A stretch of 64,000 nt of DNA from Xylogone sp. PMI_703 (GCA_021399445.1 JAJTUQ010000010.1:1-64000); one strand, 5' to 3'. Counted from the first letter of the stretch, positions 48,348 to 60,824 are shown. Notes: generated by a model not told the origin, from the letters alone. Numbers and translations are program-made.

Positions 48348-48577
48348 TGTTAAGAATTATAGGAGTAGAGCATACTGGCGCTCAGTAACTATGCGATCAG
48401 AGTAGAATGACTAATAATCTGGTAAAAGAGTATTTAAGGGTATAACCCCTTAAATACTAGATAAAAGAAGAAGTATATAATGTATAAGTTAATATAAGCT
48501 TATTCAACCTTATAATATAGTAGTACTTAGTGAACTAACATTTCCTTTATATAAGTATAATGATTATAATCTTCATA
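48348..48577 (+). repeat. Cop1d 5' LTR (230 bp)
   Basis: TGTTAAGAATTATAGGAGTA...AATCTTCATA, followed by the clearest primer site GGTTATAAGCCCGGA (48578-48592). It keeps the inverted repeat AGTATTTAAGGG/CCCTTAAATACT. Confidence 0.93.
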
Positions 48578-48632
48578 GGTTATAAGCCCGGATGTATGTT
48601 AAAGTGTCATTAAGAAGAATAACAATTAAGAT

Positions 48633-49679
48633 ATATTCATTATAAGTCTATTACCAAAGATAACCAAAATATATATTACTGTATAAGTCTTTGTAGAAGA
48701 AAGAAGTCTGCAGAGTATCAGTTAAAATGTAAACTAATCAGTTTTAAGTCTTGAAACAGATAGACATACAACAAATTATTAATTTATAACAAGTACTTGA
48801 AAATTATGGTTCTTTAATCAGTATTAAGTACTTTAGTATGATATCTATTTATTTATCTAAACTCAACAATTAATTATAAATCTCTTTAACCTTGAGTTAT
48901 AATATAATAACTCAAAAACAATAAAATCTTTATTATCCTTATTTCACTGATATTTGAGAAGATAAACACTGATCACCTTGTACATAAATACCTTATTAAT
49001 ATCTTTAGTAAAACGAATTAGCAAGAATAGTTTAAACTGATAAAACTTTTTTTCAAGGAAGAATTATTAGAATTTATACTAAACAAAATAATTACAAAAT
49101 ATACTTAAATTCAAAAAATCTCATCATCAATTAATATTCTTATTATATCAATAAACACAAAAATACTTAAAATTATTATTGAAAATATAGTAAAACAACT
49201 GGAGAACTTGAAAATAGAGAATGGATTATAAAATAAATCAAAGAATAATATATAAAATATTAAAAAGCAAAAAAAATATAAAGTTATATTTATGAAAGTT
49301 TTATATATAATTTTAATCTATATTAATATTATAAATAATAAACTAATCTATAACAAGTCTAAAGTTTAATTAGTATAGACAAAGTTATTTTTTAAGTATA
49401 ATAAGTTATTATTTTATATTACTTAAAATAAAATAACTTAACTTACTTTATTTAAGTTAAAGTAAAATATAACAATCAAAGAGAGATAGATTTAAATACA
49501 AAGTTGAAGAAGAAAGTTATAAAAATAATCTCTGAACTTAAGGATAGTTTTAGTACAAAATAAATATTTGAATTCTTTTTGTAAAACTCTTAGAAGAATA
49601 TTTAACAGTTATAATTATAATTAATATATAACTAATACTTAAAATCATGGACAAGATCAATATTCTCCAAAGACATAAA
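48633..49679 (+). pseudogene. gag: Cop1d gag fragment
   Basis: Aligns with Cop1b from about 17275 to 18320, the copia-type Gag up to just before the zinc knuckle. ATG starts are mostly converted to ATA. Interrupted at 49679/49680 by Gyp2. Confidence 0.7.
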
Positions 49680-50008
49680 TGTCACAAACCACACACGGAT
49701 GAGATCAGGCCTGAGGCTCGGTAGCAGAGGCTACACAGAGAACCTGACATCACCCTAAAGTCATATGATGGACCCAGGGGACCTGGGGGGTCCAAGGGGT
49801 CCCGATATATTTCATTGAATATATAAACCAGATAATTACTTAGATAAAAGCCTCATACTCAACTTACAACACAGATTATTACTCATACAATTATAGTTAT
49901 AATCATATACTATATTACACTAATCCCCGAGCTCTCACCAACCCCTTTACGACCTAGTATATACCTGTACACTCTATAAGACCTAAGTAAAAGCTTAAGT
50001 TCATAACA
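49680..50008 (+). repeat. Gyp2 5' LTR (329 bp)
   Basis: TGTCACAAACCACACACGG...AAGTTCATAACA. The U3 tract reads GACCCAGGGGACCTGGGGGG-TCCAAGGGGTCCC just before the TATA-like ATATATAAACC. Confidence 0.93.
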
Positions 50009-50022
50009 CTTTGAGCACTATC
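50009..50022 (+). other. Gyp2 putative self-priming primer-binding site
   Basis: CTTTGAGCACTATC directly follows the 5' LTR. TTGAGCAC (50011-50018) is perfectly complementary to GTGCTCAA (56302-56309), the predicted RNA 5' end in the less mutated 3' LTR. No TGG start for tRNA priming is present. Confidence 0.6.
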
Positions 50023-53000
50023 TTAAAAAGATTAAAATCAAGTGCCCTAAACGCCATAACAAGCCAACAAGCAAACCCTATGTCAAGAATAAAGCATACA
50101 ACGCCAGACCCTGTACCAGGCCCTACACCAACACCAAACCTACCTCCATCGGACAGTAATAATGATAAAAAGCAAGAATTCTCACGAATCATCCTACCAC
50201 TCAAACCACCCAAAATAACGACATCAGCCAAATTCAACAAAGACAGATCCAAGTATAAAACTTTCAAGATACAAACCCGTTTATTCCTGAAATTTAACGA
50301 AGTCACATTCAGAAATAAACAAAACTATATATTCTAAGTCATCATATACTTAGAAAGAAATACATTCAAACTTCTGTTGCCATACATAAAAAATTTCTAC
50401 AACACCATCGAGAAAAAAAAAGACAGATGACAAGAAACAACTAACCTATTTAGAAGTCTGAACAATTTCTAAGACAAAATAGATTAACTATTCAACAGCA
50501 CCAACGAGAAGCAAGAAGTTTCCAGACAGTTAGATAAACTTAAGCAGACAAGATTAATACAAAATCACAATACAAAATTCCGCATACTAACCCTTCAAAC
50601 AGACTAAGACAACGAAGTCTTGATATACTATTACAAAGAAAACCTTAAAAATACAATAATAAACAAGATAACTCGGCTAAGACCGGCCCCAGGAAGCCTA
50701 AAGAAACTCATAAAAAAAGCTTACTAAAATAAACAATTACCAGTAAAAAAGACATCAGATAAAAAAAGATAAAACAATAGACTAAAACAACAAAAAACAA
50801 AACTCCGAAAAAAAAAAAAAAAATTCTAAGAAAGACCCCGATACTATAAACTAAGAAACAAATACAACTTCCAAAGAAAACTCCAAAAAAAGAGAAAAGT
50901 ACAACTTAATACTAAAACAACAAAAAAAACACAAAGAAAAGAATTTGTATTTCAAATGCCATTTACCTAAACATATAACTCATGAACACAACAAGAACAA
51001 CAAGCTCAAGAGTAAACAAGCCAATAATACAGAAAAGACAAAACCAAAGTCTAAGCATAAAAAGAAAGGTAAAGAAGTAACATTCGCGGAAATCAACATA
51101 GCAATCACTCCAGAAGAAGAAAAAACATTCACAGAAACAGAAACTGAAGCAGAAGCTAAGATAAAATAACAAACCATAAAACAAATATCCCTTAACAATT
51201 CGGAGTCATGGCCAAAAAACAACAAAGACTTATCGGTCAGCCAAATCCTGCACAAATATCCTATGTACATGAAGGATAACTTAGAAAAAGAGCAGGAAAG
51301 AAGTAATACAAAGACATACAACGACGCCCCAACAGAAGAAACTAAACCCTGGCTCTCTGATATACTAAATTTTAAGGAAATATTCTTTAAAACCCAAGTT
51401 AAGGAAAAACCAGTCAAGAAAGAAAATCCAGCCCCAAAACCTACCAAGAAGGATTTCGGACATAAAGCACTAATAAAAGCATTAAAGAATACTACACAAC
51501 ATTCACCAGAAGAAATAAAAGACTAGTTCAGGACAACAGAGCCAAGTCCCAGCCAAAACACAAAAAACAAACAATCAGAATCAGCACCAATGACTAAAAA
51601 ATTATATAAACTAAAAAGAAACCCTGAACACACAGAAACCCCTAAAGCGGGCGAAAGGGTAATACTTATAAAAATCAAAGAAGACCAAGAAAGTCAACAC
51701 AGAATATAGTCTATAATAAAACGCTAGCAAGAATAAATAGAACCATATCCAGCTAAAAATGAAATTATAAGCTTCAGAACAATCATAAAAGTCATATCCA
51801 GGTCTCATTACCACTTAAGCCTAAACCTATTACAAACAAGAACACTATACACTACTATACCACTAGCAGTAACACCATTAACGTAGAAAAATCTTCCCGA
51901 CACATAAACAATATAGATAGAAATAAAGCATGAGACCATATAAACTAAAACTATACCCAATGATAAGAAGTTTCACCATAAACCACGCACATCACACTAA
52001 AGTTATAAAATAAAAAAACAATATAAATTCGATAAAACAATCGACCTTTAGCACAAAGACAACAACAAAGAAAAATATACTAAAACTAACACAATTTTCG
52101 GAAATTCTCTTTTGACAATGCCCATCAAACTAAAAAGATAAGACCTAATAATAATATTCAATAATAATAACATGATCAACCTTATTACACCTGAAATAAT
52201 CACTTAATTAAGACTGAATACCAAAATTAAAAAAAAAGTTACCTTATCAGAATAATAAACAAATCGAGTACCTCTTCTCAAGTAAAAGTAAAGACCAAAC
52301 CACTAATAATAAAGATATCCGGAGAAAAAACAAAAATCATATTTAACGTATTATATCTAAATAAATATAAAATAATCATAAAAATACTATAATTCAAGAA
52401 CCATAACCTACAAATAAATTAAGAAACAGGTCAAATAATAAGATTCAGCAAAACAGATAACTTATAACTAACCGACTCACCAGTACAAGCAAACAATACA
52501 GAAATGACACTAACATTACCTAAAGAATATCAGAAGTATCAGAAACTGTTCAAGGAACCACCAGATACAGAAGTACTACTACCACGAAAACCTTAAAACC
52601 ATCACATACACCTGAAGAAAAGAACTCACCTACCACATTACTGACTATACACAATAAACAAAGAGCAACGACAAGTCTTACAAGAAGAACTAAATCGGCT
52701 ATTAACAAAGAGACACATTAAACCTTCAGAAACATCATACAAAACATCTGTAATATATATCCCAAAGAAAAGACTAAAGAAATGAAGAATAGTTATAGAC
52801 TACCGAAGACTAAACAATATCACTATCAAGGATCAGTACCCAATACTACTTATCTCAGACCTACAGAAGAGATTAGCAAGCACTAAATATTTCACGAAAT
52901 TAAACTTTTAGACAAAATTCCACTTAGTTAAAATTACAGAAAATAATGAATAAAAAACAACATTCGGCACACGTTATAAACTATTCGAATACTTAGTCTT

Positions 53001-55538
53001 ACTAATAAGACTTACCAATTTACCTATAACATTCTAAAGAATTATAAATCACATACTCACACCATACCTGAACATATTTGTCATAGCCTACATTGATGAC
53101 TTACTAATTTACTCTAAAACACTGAAAAAACACTAAGAACATATAAAAAAATTTTACAAATCTTACTGAACAATGACATACAATATCAACCCTAGAAATA
53201 CACATTCCACCAAACAGAGGTAAAATTCCTAAGACACATAATTTCAAGAAAAAACTTTCGAATAGACCCACAGAAAATAACCAGCATAAAAGAATGGCCT
53301 GATCCAAAGAACATCAAAGACATTCAGGCATTCAAAGAAATATACAACTTCTATCGGAAATATGTCCACAAATTCTCGAATATCACTATACCATTAAACA
53401 ACTTAACTAAGAAAGATCAAGAATTCAAATTTGAAAGTAAAGAACAAGAAACATAACAGAGACTTAAAAACCAGTTTGATAAAAAAATAATCTTAGCAAT
53501 ATTCCAGGCAAGACTGCCAACTAAAGTCGAAGCGGACACATCGAACAAAACTTTAAGGACAGCCCTAAGCCAACTACACCTCAATAAGAAATAAAAACTG
53601 ATAACCTTTCACTCAAGGAAGTTTTCCCCTACAAAAAGAAACTACAACATCTACAATAAAAAGTTATTAACCATAATAAACACATTCAAAACCTAGAAAA
53701 TATACTTCCTAAAATCAGAAGTAAAAATACTTACAAATTATCACAACCTAAAATACTTTACCAATACCAAGATCTTGAACACTAAACAAGTTAAATAATC
53801 AGAAGAACTCACACAATACAACTTCAAAATAAGATATATCAAAGGAACTAAAAATACTAAAACAAATACACTCAACAAAAGACCAGATTACATAGAAAAG
53901 ACTAAACCAGAAACTAAAACCATCCTTAAAAAAAAAGAAAATAAAATATTAATATACAATTACCTAGCCCAAAAAACTAAAAATTAAGAATTTAACATAG
54001 AATGGACAAAGAAAATAATCCAGGCCATCAAACATAAAATCAAGGAAACTAAGGCCCCATTCCAAAAACCAAATCCAAACAACAAATAGGAAAAATCCAT
54101 TAAAGAACCAAGAATATAATTTTACAACGAAAAAATCTATATACCATAATCCTTAACCAAGAAATTTATCAAATACATACATAACTCACTACTACATAAA
54201 CATCAAAGAATCACAAAAATATACAAACTTCTTAACCCAGAGTTCCACATACCCAAGTTACGAAAAACAATATAAGAAGTCGTCAAAACATATAATACAT
54301 ACCATAAAACAAAACCAACACAAAAAATCATACACAAATTACTATAACCATTAAAAGTACCAGAAAAACCATAAAAATCAATAACAATAAACTTTATAAT
54401 AAACTTACCATTATTACTAAGCATAAACAACGAGATCTACAACAAAGTATTGATAATCATAAATAGACTAACCAAGTATAGAATCTTTATACTATGGAAA
54501 AATACTTATACAACAGAACAGTTAATAGATATACTCATGAGCAAAGTATTCACAATATTCAGGTTTCCAAAAAAAATCATCTCTAATAAAGACAAGTTAT
54601 TCATTTCAAAGTTTTAACAAACATTTACAACAATAATAAAGACCAAAACTAAGATAACCACCAAAAGATAAGCACAAACCGACAAAGATACTAAAAAACT
54701 AATTCAAACACTTAAGTAATATCTCAAAATATATGTCAACTACCTACAGAATAATTAGGTTAAGCTGTTACCAATAGCACAGTATACATACAATAGAACA
54801 AGACACAATAATACACAGATATCACCTCATTATACAAATTTTGAAAAAGAAATAAGTACAATATACTTATAGAAAAAGACACCTAACATAATAATAACAA
54901 TAAAAAAAAGAATCAAACTCATCAAAGAAACACAAACAGTCATACAACAAAACCTAAAGAAAGTCAAAAAAAAAATGAAAAAATACTACAACAAATAACA
55001 TAAAATAGAACTTATGTTTAAGAAAAGAGATAAAGTATACCTCTTACGAAAATTCATCAAAACTAAAAGATTAAGTAAATCATTAGATTTCAGGAAAATA
55101 AAACCATTAAAGATCGACAAAATATTAAAACAAATAACATACAAACTAAAACTACCCAAAGACACTAAAATATACCCAATTTTCCATGTCGTTATATTAG
55201 AACAAGCATCACCAGAAACGCTAGTAATCATGTACTTAAAAACAGAAAATCTTAACCCAGAAAAAGAATACAAAATGGAAAACGTAAAAGAACAGAAAAT
55301 CTTCAGGAAGAAAGTTCAGTATCTGATCAAATAGAAAAAATACCCAAAGTCAGAAAATACCTAAGAACCAGCAGAAGAACTCAAGAACGCTCAGTGGAAA
55401 ATTCAGGAGTTTAAGGCCAGATACATCAAACTAGATCGTCTAACGTCAAGTTACCAAAATAAGAAATCTGATCAGAAACCCCAAGAAGATCGTCAATCTA
55501 GGAGTTCAAGAAGACAAAGTCGTCCGAGGAAGTTATGA
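50011..55538 (+). pseudogene. gag-pol: Gyp2 Gag-Pol polyprotein with chromodomain, frameshifted
   Basis: Proline-rich Gag start (open to 50337). The Gag knuckle at 50948-50985 reads YFKCHLPKHITHEH, with outer Cys lost. The protease site is Asn-Asn-Asn at 52160-52168, where DSG is expected. RT keeps Tyr-Ile-Asp-Asp at 53089-53100. In integrase all three acids are lost by G-to-A: Asn 54390, Asn in ISNKDKLF near 54577, and Lys 54693. The integrase tail (55014-55330) has DKVYLLRK and FHVVILE, and the chromodomain follows (about 55259-55420, QYLIK.KKYP...EP), with both its Trp codons now stops. Frame breaks occur at A16 (50808-50823), around 52225-52287 and at an A-run at 53145-53151. The final stop is at 55536-55538. 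Start codon uncertain (TTG 50011). Confidence 0.87.
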
Positions 55539-55887
55539 CTACATAATCAAAAGCTTCCCACTCGACATACTCTTTCTCTTTGGCAATGTCCAACTTATCT
55601 AAAGTTTTCAAACTACGACGAATCATCTCTCTAGCACGTTTCCACAGAAATTTTCTTTACTTCCTTAAACAAGCAAGACGAGCAACGTTTTCGGCCATAG
55701 CCTAAACAACTTTCTCCTCCTTGACCTTGAGACAAACTTCCTCCTGATCCAAAGTGTCCCAGGAAGTCACAGAGATATCCTCACTATCGCACGTCTGCTG
55801 GCACAAAACGCACTCACTACAACGATTCGACTCAAGAACCATCCTGCAAACCTTACTATTACAAACACAAAACACACAAGAAGACAT
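55498..55887 (-). pseudogene. Antisense Zn(II)2Cys6-like gene of Gyp2, best-preserved copy
   Basis: Minus-strand frame of 129 codons plus stop (ATG at 55887, TAG at 55498-55500), with two internal stops near codons 63 and 78. Residues 4-33 hold Cys4, 7, 14, 23, 26 and 33, i.e. CX2CX6CX8CX2CX6C, the fungal zinc-cluster spacing; extra Cys at 9 and 29. Then a WDTLDQEE segment and a charged helical region (ENVARLACLRK, RRSLKTLDKL, IAKEKEYVEWEAF), possibly a coiled coil. It converges on and overlaps the last 41 bp of Gag-Pol. Homologues lie at the same place in Gyp1b and Gyp1c, so it is an inherited component. The G-to-A bias of the sense strand becomes C-to-T here, which leaves TGY codons alone and may explain its survival. 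The molecular role is unknown; nuclear DNA binding is inference. Confidence 0.78.
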
Positions 55888-56091
55888 TTCGACTCCATAA
55901 GTCCAGATATAAACAGAAAGATTTATGACTTCTTAGTATTTTCGTAATTTCTTTCTTTCTACTGTTTTACCCTCTTCAGAATATAAACATTTAAGTAATA
56001 TGATAAAAAAGAAGAAAAGTCTAAAGAACAATAAGATTATTCTTACCTTAACCTTAAACTTCGGGACAAAACTAGACTAAAAGAGAAATAA

Positions 56092-56455
56092 TGTCACAAA
56101 CCACACACAGATGAGGTCAGGCCTGAAGCTCAGTAGCAGAGATTACACAGAGAACCTGACATCACCCTAAAATCACATAATGAACCCAGGGGACCTAGGG
56201 GGTCCAAGGGGTCCATGGACCTGGAAGACCTGGGGGGTCCAAGGGATCCCGATGTATTTCATTAAATATATAAACCAGATAATTACTTAGATAAAAGCCT
56301 CGTGCTCAACTTATAACACAGATTATTACCCATATAATTATAATTACGATCATATATTATATTACACTGATCCCTGAGCTCTCACCAACCCCTTTATGAC
56401 CTAGTATATACCTGTACACTTTATAGGACCTAGGTAAAGGCTTAGGTTCGTAACA
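56092..56455 (+). repeat. Gyp2 3' LTR (364 bp)
   Basis: TGTCACAAACCACACACAG...GGTTCGTAACA. It contains an extra 35 bp relative to the 5' LTR: GGACCT/GGTCC units are repeated twice (about 56184-56250). Purine tract AAAAGAGAAATAA precedes it. Confidence 0.93.
56267..56309 (+). promoter_or_regulatory. Gyp2 TATA box and predicted RNA 5' end
   Basis: TATATAAA at 56267-56274, then GTGCTCAA at 56302-56309, 35 bp downstream, a usual TATA-to-start distance. The GGTCC palindromes lie just upstream, as the GGATCC ones do in Gyp1. Confidence 0.6.
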
Positions 56456-56460
56456 ATAAA

Positions 56461-59400
56461 GAGAAAGTTATTAACTTAATAATATTTGTTGCCTGAGATA
56501 AAAAAATACGAAAATCATAAGACAAAGAGAGTAAAAGTTCAAGTTAACAGAGTAAACATAAAAATAACTTATCTGACCAAAGAGAAGTTAAATGTTACTT
56601 ATATAACAAGAATCATTTTATTAAATATTATAAACTCAGACATAATATAAGAAAATATATTCTTAGCCTTAAATCTAAAGATAATAAATCATGATATTCT
56701 CAGAAAGTAATAAAGAAGAATGAAGGCAAAGGTCATTATAAGGGGAACAAGTCAAGATAACACTCTCATGGTTATATCGTTAGTTACTCCTCTGAATATG
56801 ACTTAATATCAGAGACAGAGTTAAACTCTGACGACTTATCCAAGGAAAAAGACAAAGTTACAAAAGTATCAAAAGAAGTAATACATAAAGTCAAACCTTT
56901 TGTCTGGATTATAGACATTAACACTTTTTCATATATGACTAACAATTTCTAACTTTTTAAATAACTGATGACTAATATTAAATGTTGTAAGATAAAGGTT
57001 AAAAGTAAAAAGTTATATATATAGAAGAAAAGGATTACTGAAATGAAGTTAAAGAATAAAAATACTATATTATTGTCTAATACTTTACTTGTTCTAAATC
57101 TTAAGGCTAATTTATTCTCTGGTCGATATATTTGTAAAAAAGGTTTTAATAACTTTTTTGATTTATATATAATATATTTTACTCGAAAAAATCAAAAGAA
57201 TTAATACATTAAAGCTAAGTAACACAGAGAAATGTATATTATGAATTTTATCATGAATAAGTTAAAGGAAATGGCTTTGGTTAATAATGTCAAAGTAAAG
57301 GGGGGACAGTTGTAATTTAACCTACTTGGCGGGGAAAATCAAAGTTTTGGCAGTAACACTAAAACTTCACTTATACTAGTACTGAAGTCAGCAAAGAAAG
57401 TTATATAATGTTATAATTTATGGTATAAACAATTTGTTTATCTTAAGGTAAAGAAAATCTATAGTTTATACAAGGTTATCATCTTGAACAAGTTTATACG
57501 AAAACCTGTAACTAAAGAACCTTATGAAGTTTGGGATATCACCAAGATGAAAGATTATATCAATAAAATATTAAGTGAGTAAAAGAGTAAGAAGTTTACA
57601 CTGATCTATATAAATGTATATAAGTTATTCTTATCATTAATAAATAAAGATTGATATTTTACTCAAATTATTAATAATATTATTCATTATATTTAGAACA
57701 TTCTTACAAAGACAAGAGTATATCTAGTCAAGAAGTTTAGGACATAGAAGATTTAAGTAAAATATAAGACTAAAAAAAAAGTTAAAGTTATTAGAATTAA
57801 TAATGTTTCAGAATTATTATTATTGTTAAATAAGTAAAATATTTTGATTAGAATTTGGGCAAAAACAATAGCAAAATACAAGTTAAACTAAAATAGTCCA
57901 GTTAAGTAAGTAATTCAAACTATTATAGCAGATGTTTGTATATTATTGAAAAAGCTAATCTATTATTTGAATTCTGGAATTACATTGTTGAGACAAATGT
58001 GTACCTGAGAAATCGAACTACATCTAGCCTAACGATTAATGAGAAGATTGTTAGCCTATATTAAGTATTCACAGGAAGGATCCTAAGCATTAATTATATC
58101 AGAGTTTTTGGATATAAATATATATCATACGTTAACTGAAAAAAGTACCTGAAAGAATCAAGAAAAGATAAGTTTATGGACTATAGACAAGTTATAATAT
58201 TTATAAAATATAATTTAAATATGACTAAACAATATAAAGTTTATACATTAAACAGAGGTTATATCATCAAATCAAGTTATGTCAACTTTTATGAAAACAT
58301 TTAAGGTAAAATAATTGATTTGAAACTTCGGACAGGTGATCCTCAAGGAACAAAGAATAAACTGATAATTCGTAAACCGAAAAGCTAACTATAAAATAAA
58401 GTTAACAAGTTTATATTATTCCTAGACCTAAAAGATTTGAATAACTTTAAGATTATGATTTTATCTATTATAAATTTAGTAATAATATGTAACAATCTAA
58501 TTAACCTAATTAACTGTCAACGTGATCAAGAAACTATAAGTGATCTAAGTGAAAATGTATTTTGTTCGAGAAGAAAAAAGAAAAATAAAGAAAATAAAAT
58601 TAAAGATTAATCTTAGGCTCAAGTTAAGGACTATAATTCATCACTTAATATTAATATAATATTATTTATTAAATTTCACTTGCCCAGCGAAGAAAATCAA
58701 ATATTACTAAAATTCATGGAAATGAGGTATAATTTTCGAAAATGACAAAAACTCAATGATTCTGATGATAAAGATCGTTTTATTAAGATAATTAAAGTTA
58801 TACTTATAATGTTGAAAGATTAAGATTACCAAGACCCAGACAAGATAACTTTGGCCAGTTTAATAATAAATCTAGATATTATTATCTTAATAATATATAA
58901 AAAGACTATTTCAGATCATAGATATAGTCAGAAATAAAAAGAGATAATTGACAAAGAGATTATATTATTATAACAAAATGGTATATAAAAAGAAAAAATA
59001 CTCCTGGAAAGAGTAAACTTGGTTTTTACCAAATAAGTATTCATTATTAAGATAAACCTCGACAGGATATTAAACAAATTCAAGGCAAGACTAGTTACTC
59101 AAAGCTTTTCTCAGAAATATAAATAGGATTTCATTAAGATGTTTGTATTTATAATTAAAATGAATATTTTTTAAATATTCATGGCTATTGTTATAATAAA
59201 AAACCTTGAATATTATTTGTATAACATGAAAAATACTTTCATCAAATCATATTTACAAGAACAAATCTTCTTGTCTTAACTAGACAAAGTACTTAAGTTA
59301 AAGAATAAATATATATTATATATTTTATAAAGTTTATATAAACTAAAATAATTTATGTAAAACTAAAACTTATTTTACAAAAGTTATCTCATTAAAATTA

Positions 59401-60518
59401 GATTTGTCCAAAGTTTAATTAACCTTTGTCTTTATATCCACAAAGAACATAAGATTATATTACTTATTTATGTAAATAATATCATTATTATTATACTAAG
59501 AGTACAAGAATTAGAATAATTTAGAAAGATATTAATAAATCAATTTTATACTAAGAACCTAGAAGAGATTTAAGTAATTTTTAATATCTGTATTATTAGA
59601 AATTAAAAAAAGAAAACATTATTTTTAAATCAAGAATAATACTTAGATAACATTTTGAACTAATATAAAATAACTCAAGAAAAATATAAATTAAAGTCAG
59701 TATTAATCTTTAGTTATAATAAGTTATATCTGACTTCAGACTTTGACAAAAAGGTAAACCTGACCAAGTATCAAGAATATATAAAAAGTTTAATATATAT
59801 AATGATAAACATTAGACTAAATATTATATTTACTTTAAGTAAACTTAATTAATACATAAGTAATCCTGGAAAGTATTATACCAGTACTGTAAAAGAACTC
59901 TTGAAATATGCCAAATCAACAATCAAATAATATGTCTGTTATAAGCTAACTCTAATTCAAGTTAACTAATTATTACACTAAAGTAATAACAATAACAGAC
60001 AAGTTAGTAGCTTTATATTAATTATATATTCAGATGCAAATTAGACAAAAGATAAGACTAACCAAAAGAGTATTTCAAGAAACATAATTATATTTTATGG
60101 AGAGTCTATTTCCTGGAGGAGTAAAAAATAACATTCAGTGACAACTTTAAGCACTAAATCAGAATATATTATAATGTCAATGTACATTAAGTAAAGTTAA
60201 TAAATTATTTAAATATTTTATGATATGAGATTTTCTTAATATATTAGGTCAGACCTAATGACTGTACAAATATTGAAAGATAATCAAGGTATACTCACGT
60301 TGGTAAAGAACTTATATTTTTATGAATAATCAAAGTATATTAATATTTATTATTATTATATCTATGACTTAAAAGAGTATAAATATATTATTGTCAGTTA
60401 TGTTTTTACAGTAGATATAGTAACTGATGGTATGATAAAGTTGTTACAGAAGATAATGTTCATGTGGTTCAAGGAACTACTTGGTCTGGTAACAGTAAAA
60501 GTAATTAAAAGACAGTAA
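56461..60518 (+). pseudogene. gag-pol: Cop1d gag-pol remainder: knuckle to RNase H
   Basis: Continues Cop1d after Gyp2 and aligns with Cop1b from about 18320 to its stop (here TAA 60516-60518). It contains relics of the knuckle, protease, integrase, RT and RNase H, with more stops than Cop1b; no stretch above 60 codons stays open. Confidence 0.75.
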
Positions 60519-60594
60519 AAGTGATCAGAGATAATATTGACAAGATAAGACTGATATAAGCTATATTATAATATCTGTATAATCTGAGTAAAAG

Positions 60595-60824
60595 TGTTAG
60601 GAATTATAAAAGCAGAGTATACTAACATTCGATAATTATATGATCAGAGTAAAACAACTAATAATCCGGTAAGAGAGTATTTAAGGGTGTAACCTCTTAA
60701 ATACTAGATAAAAGAAGAAGTATACAATGTATAAGCCAATATAAGCCTATTCAACCTTATAATACAGTAGTGCCTAGTAAACTAACACTTCCCTTATATG
60801 AGTATAACGATTATAATCTTCACA
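60595..60824 (+). repeat. Cop1d 3' LTR (230 bp)
   Basis: TGTTAGGAATTATAAAAGCA...ATAATCTTCACA, preceded by GAGTAAAAG and followed by the AACAT duplication. Confidence 0.93.

Larger units (their letters stand above)
49680..56455 (+). mobile_element. Gyp2: complete chromodomain gypsy element with antisense zinc-cluster gene
   Basis: A 6776-bp plus-strand element inserted in Cop1d gag, flanked by ATAAA (49675-49679, 56456-56460). LTRs are 329 and 364 bp; the difference is a repeat-unit change in U3. The Gag-Pol frame ends at 55538, and a convergent antisense gene (55498-55887) overlaps its end. The internal sense strand is strongly depleted in G but retains C, unlike the other elements. It is among the youngest insertions, as it sits at the innermost level. 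Confidence 0.94.
48348..60824 (+). mobile_element. Cop1d: copia element split by Gyp2
   Basis: Plus-strand Cop1 copy. LTRs are at 48348-48577 and 60595-60824 and target duplications AACAT at 48343-48347 and 60825-60829. Gyp2 sits in its gag with duplication ATAAA. Without Gyp2 it is about 5.7 kb. Its RIP load is heavier than in Cop1b. Confidence 0.93.

Noticed and set aside
50980..51447. 155-codon minus-strand frame rich in Leu, Ser and Phe
   Set aside because: Antisense of the G-poor, A/C-rich Gyp2 Gag. The C-to-T-poor strand has few stop codons by composition. No conserved counterpart in Gyp1.
53104..53307. minus-strand open frame in Gyp2 RT as a second antisense gene
   Set aside because: Not conserved in Gyp1, no motif, and explained by the strand-biased base composition.
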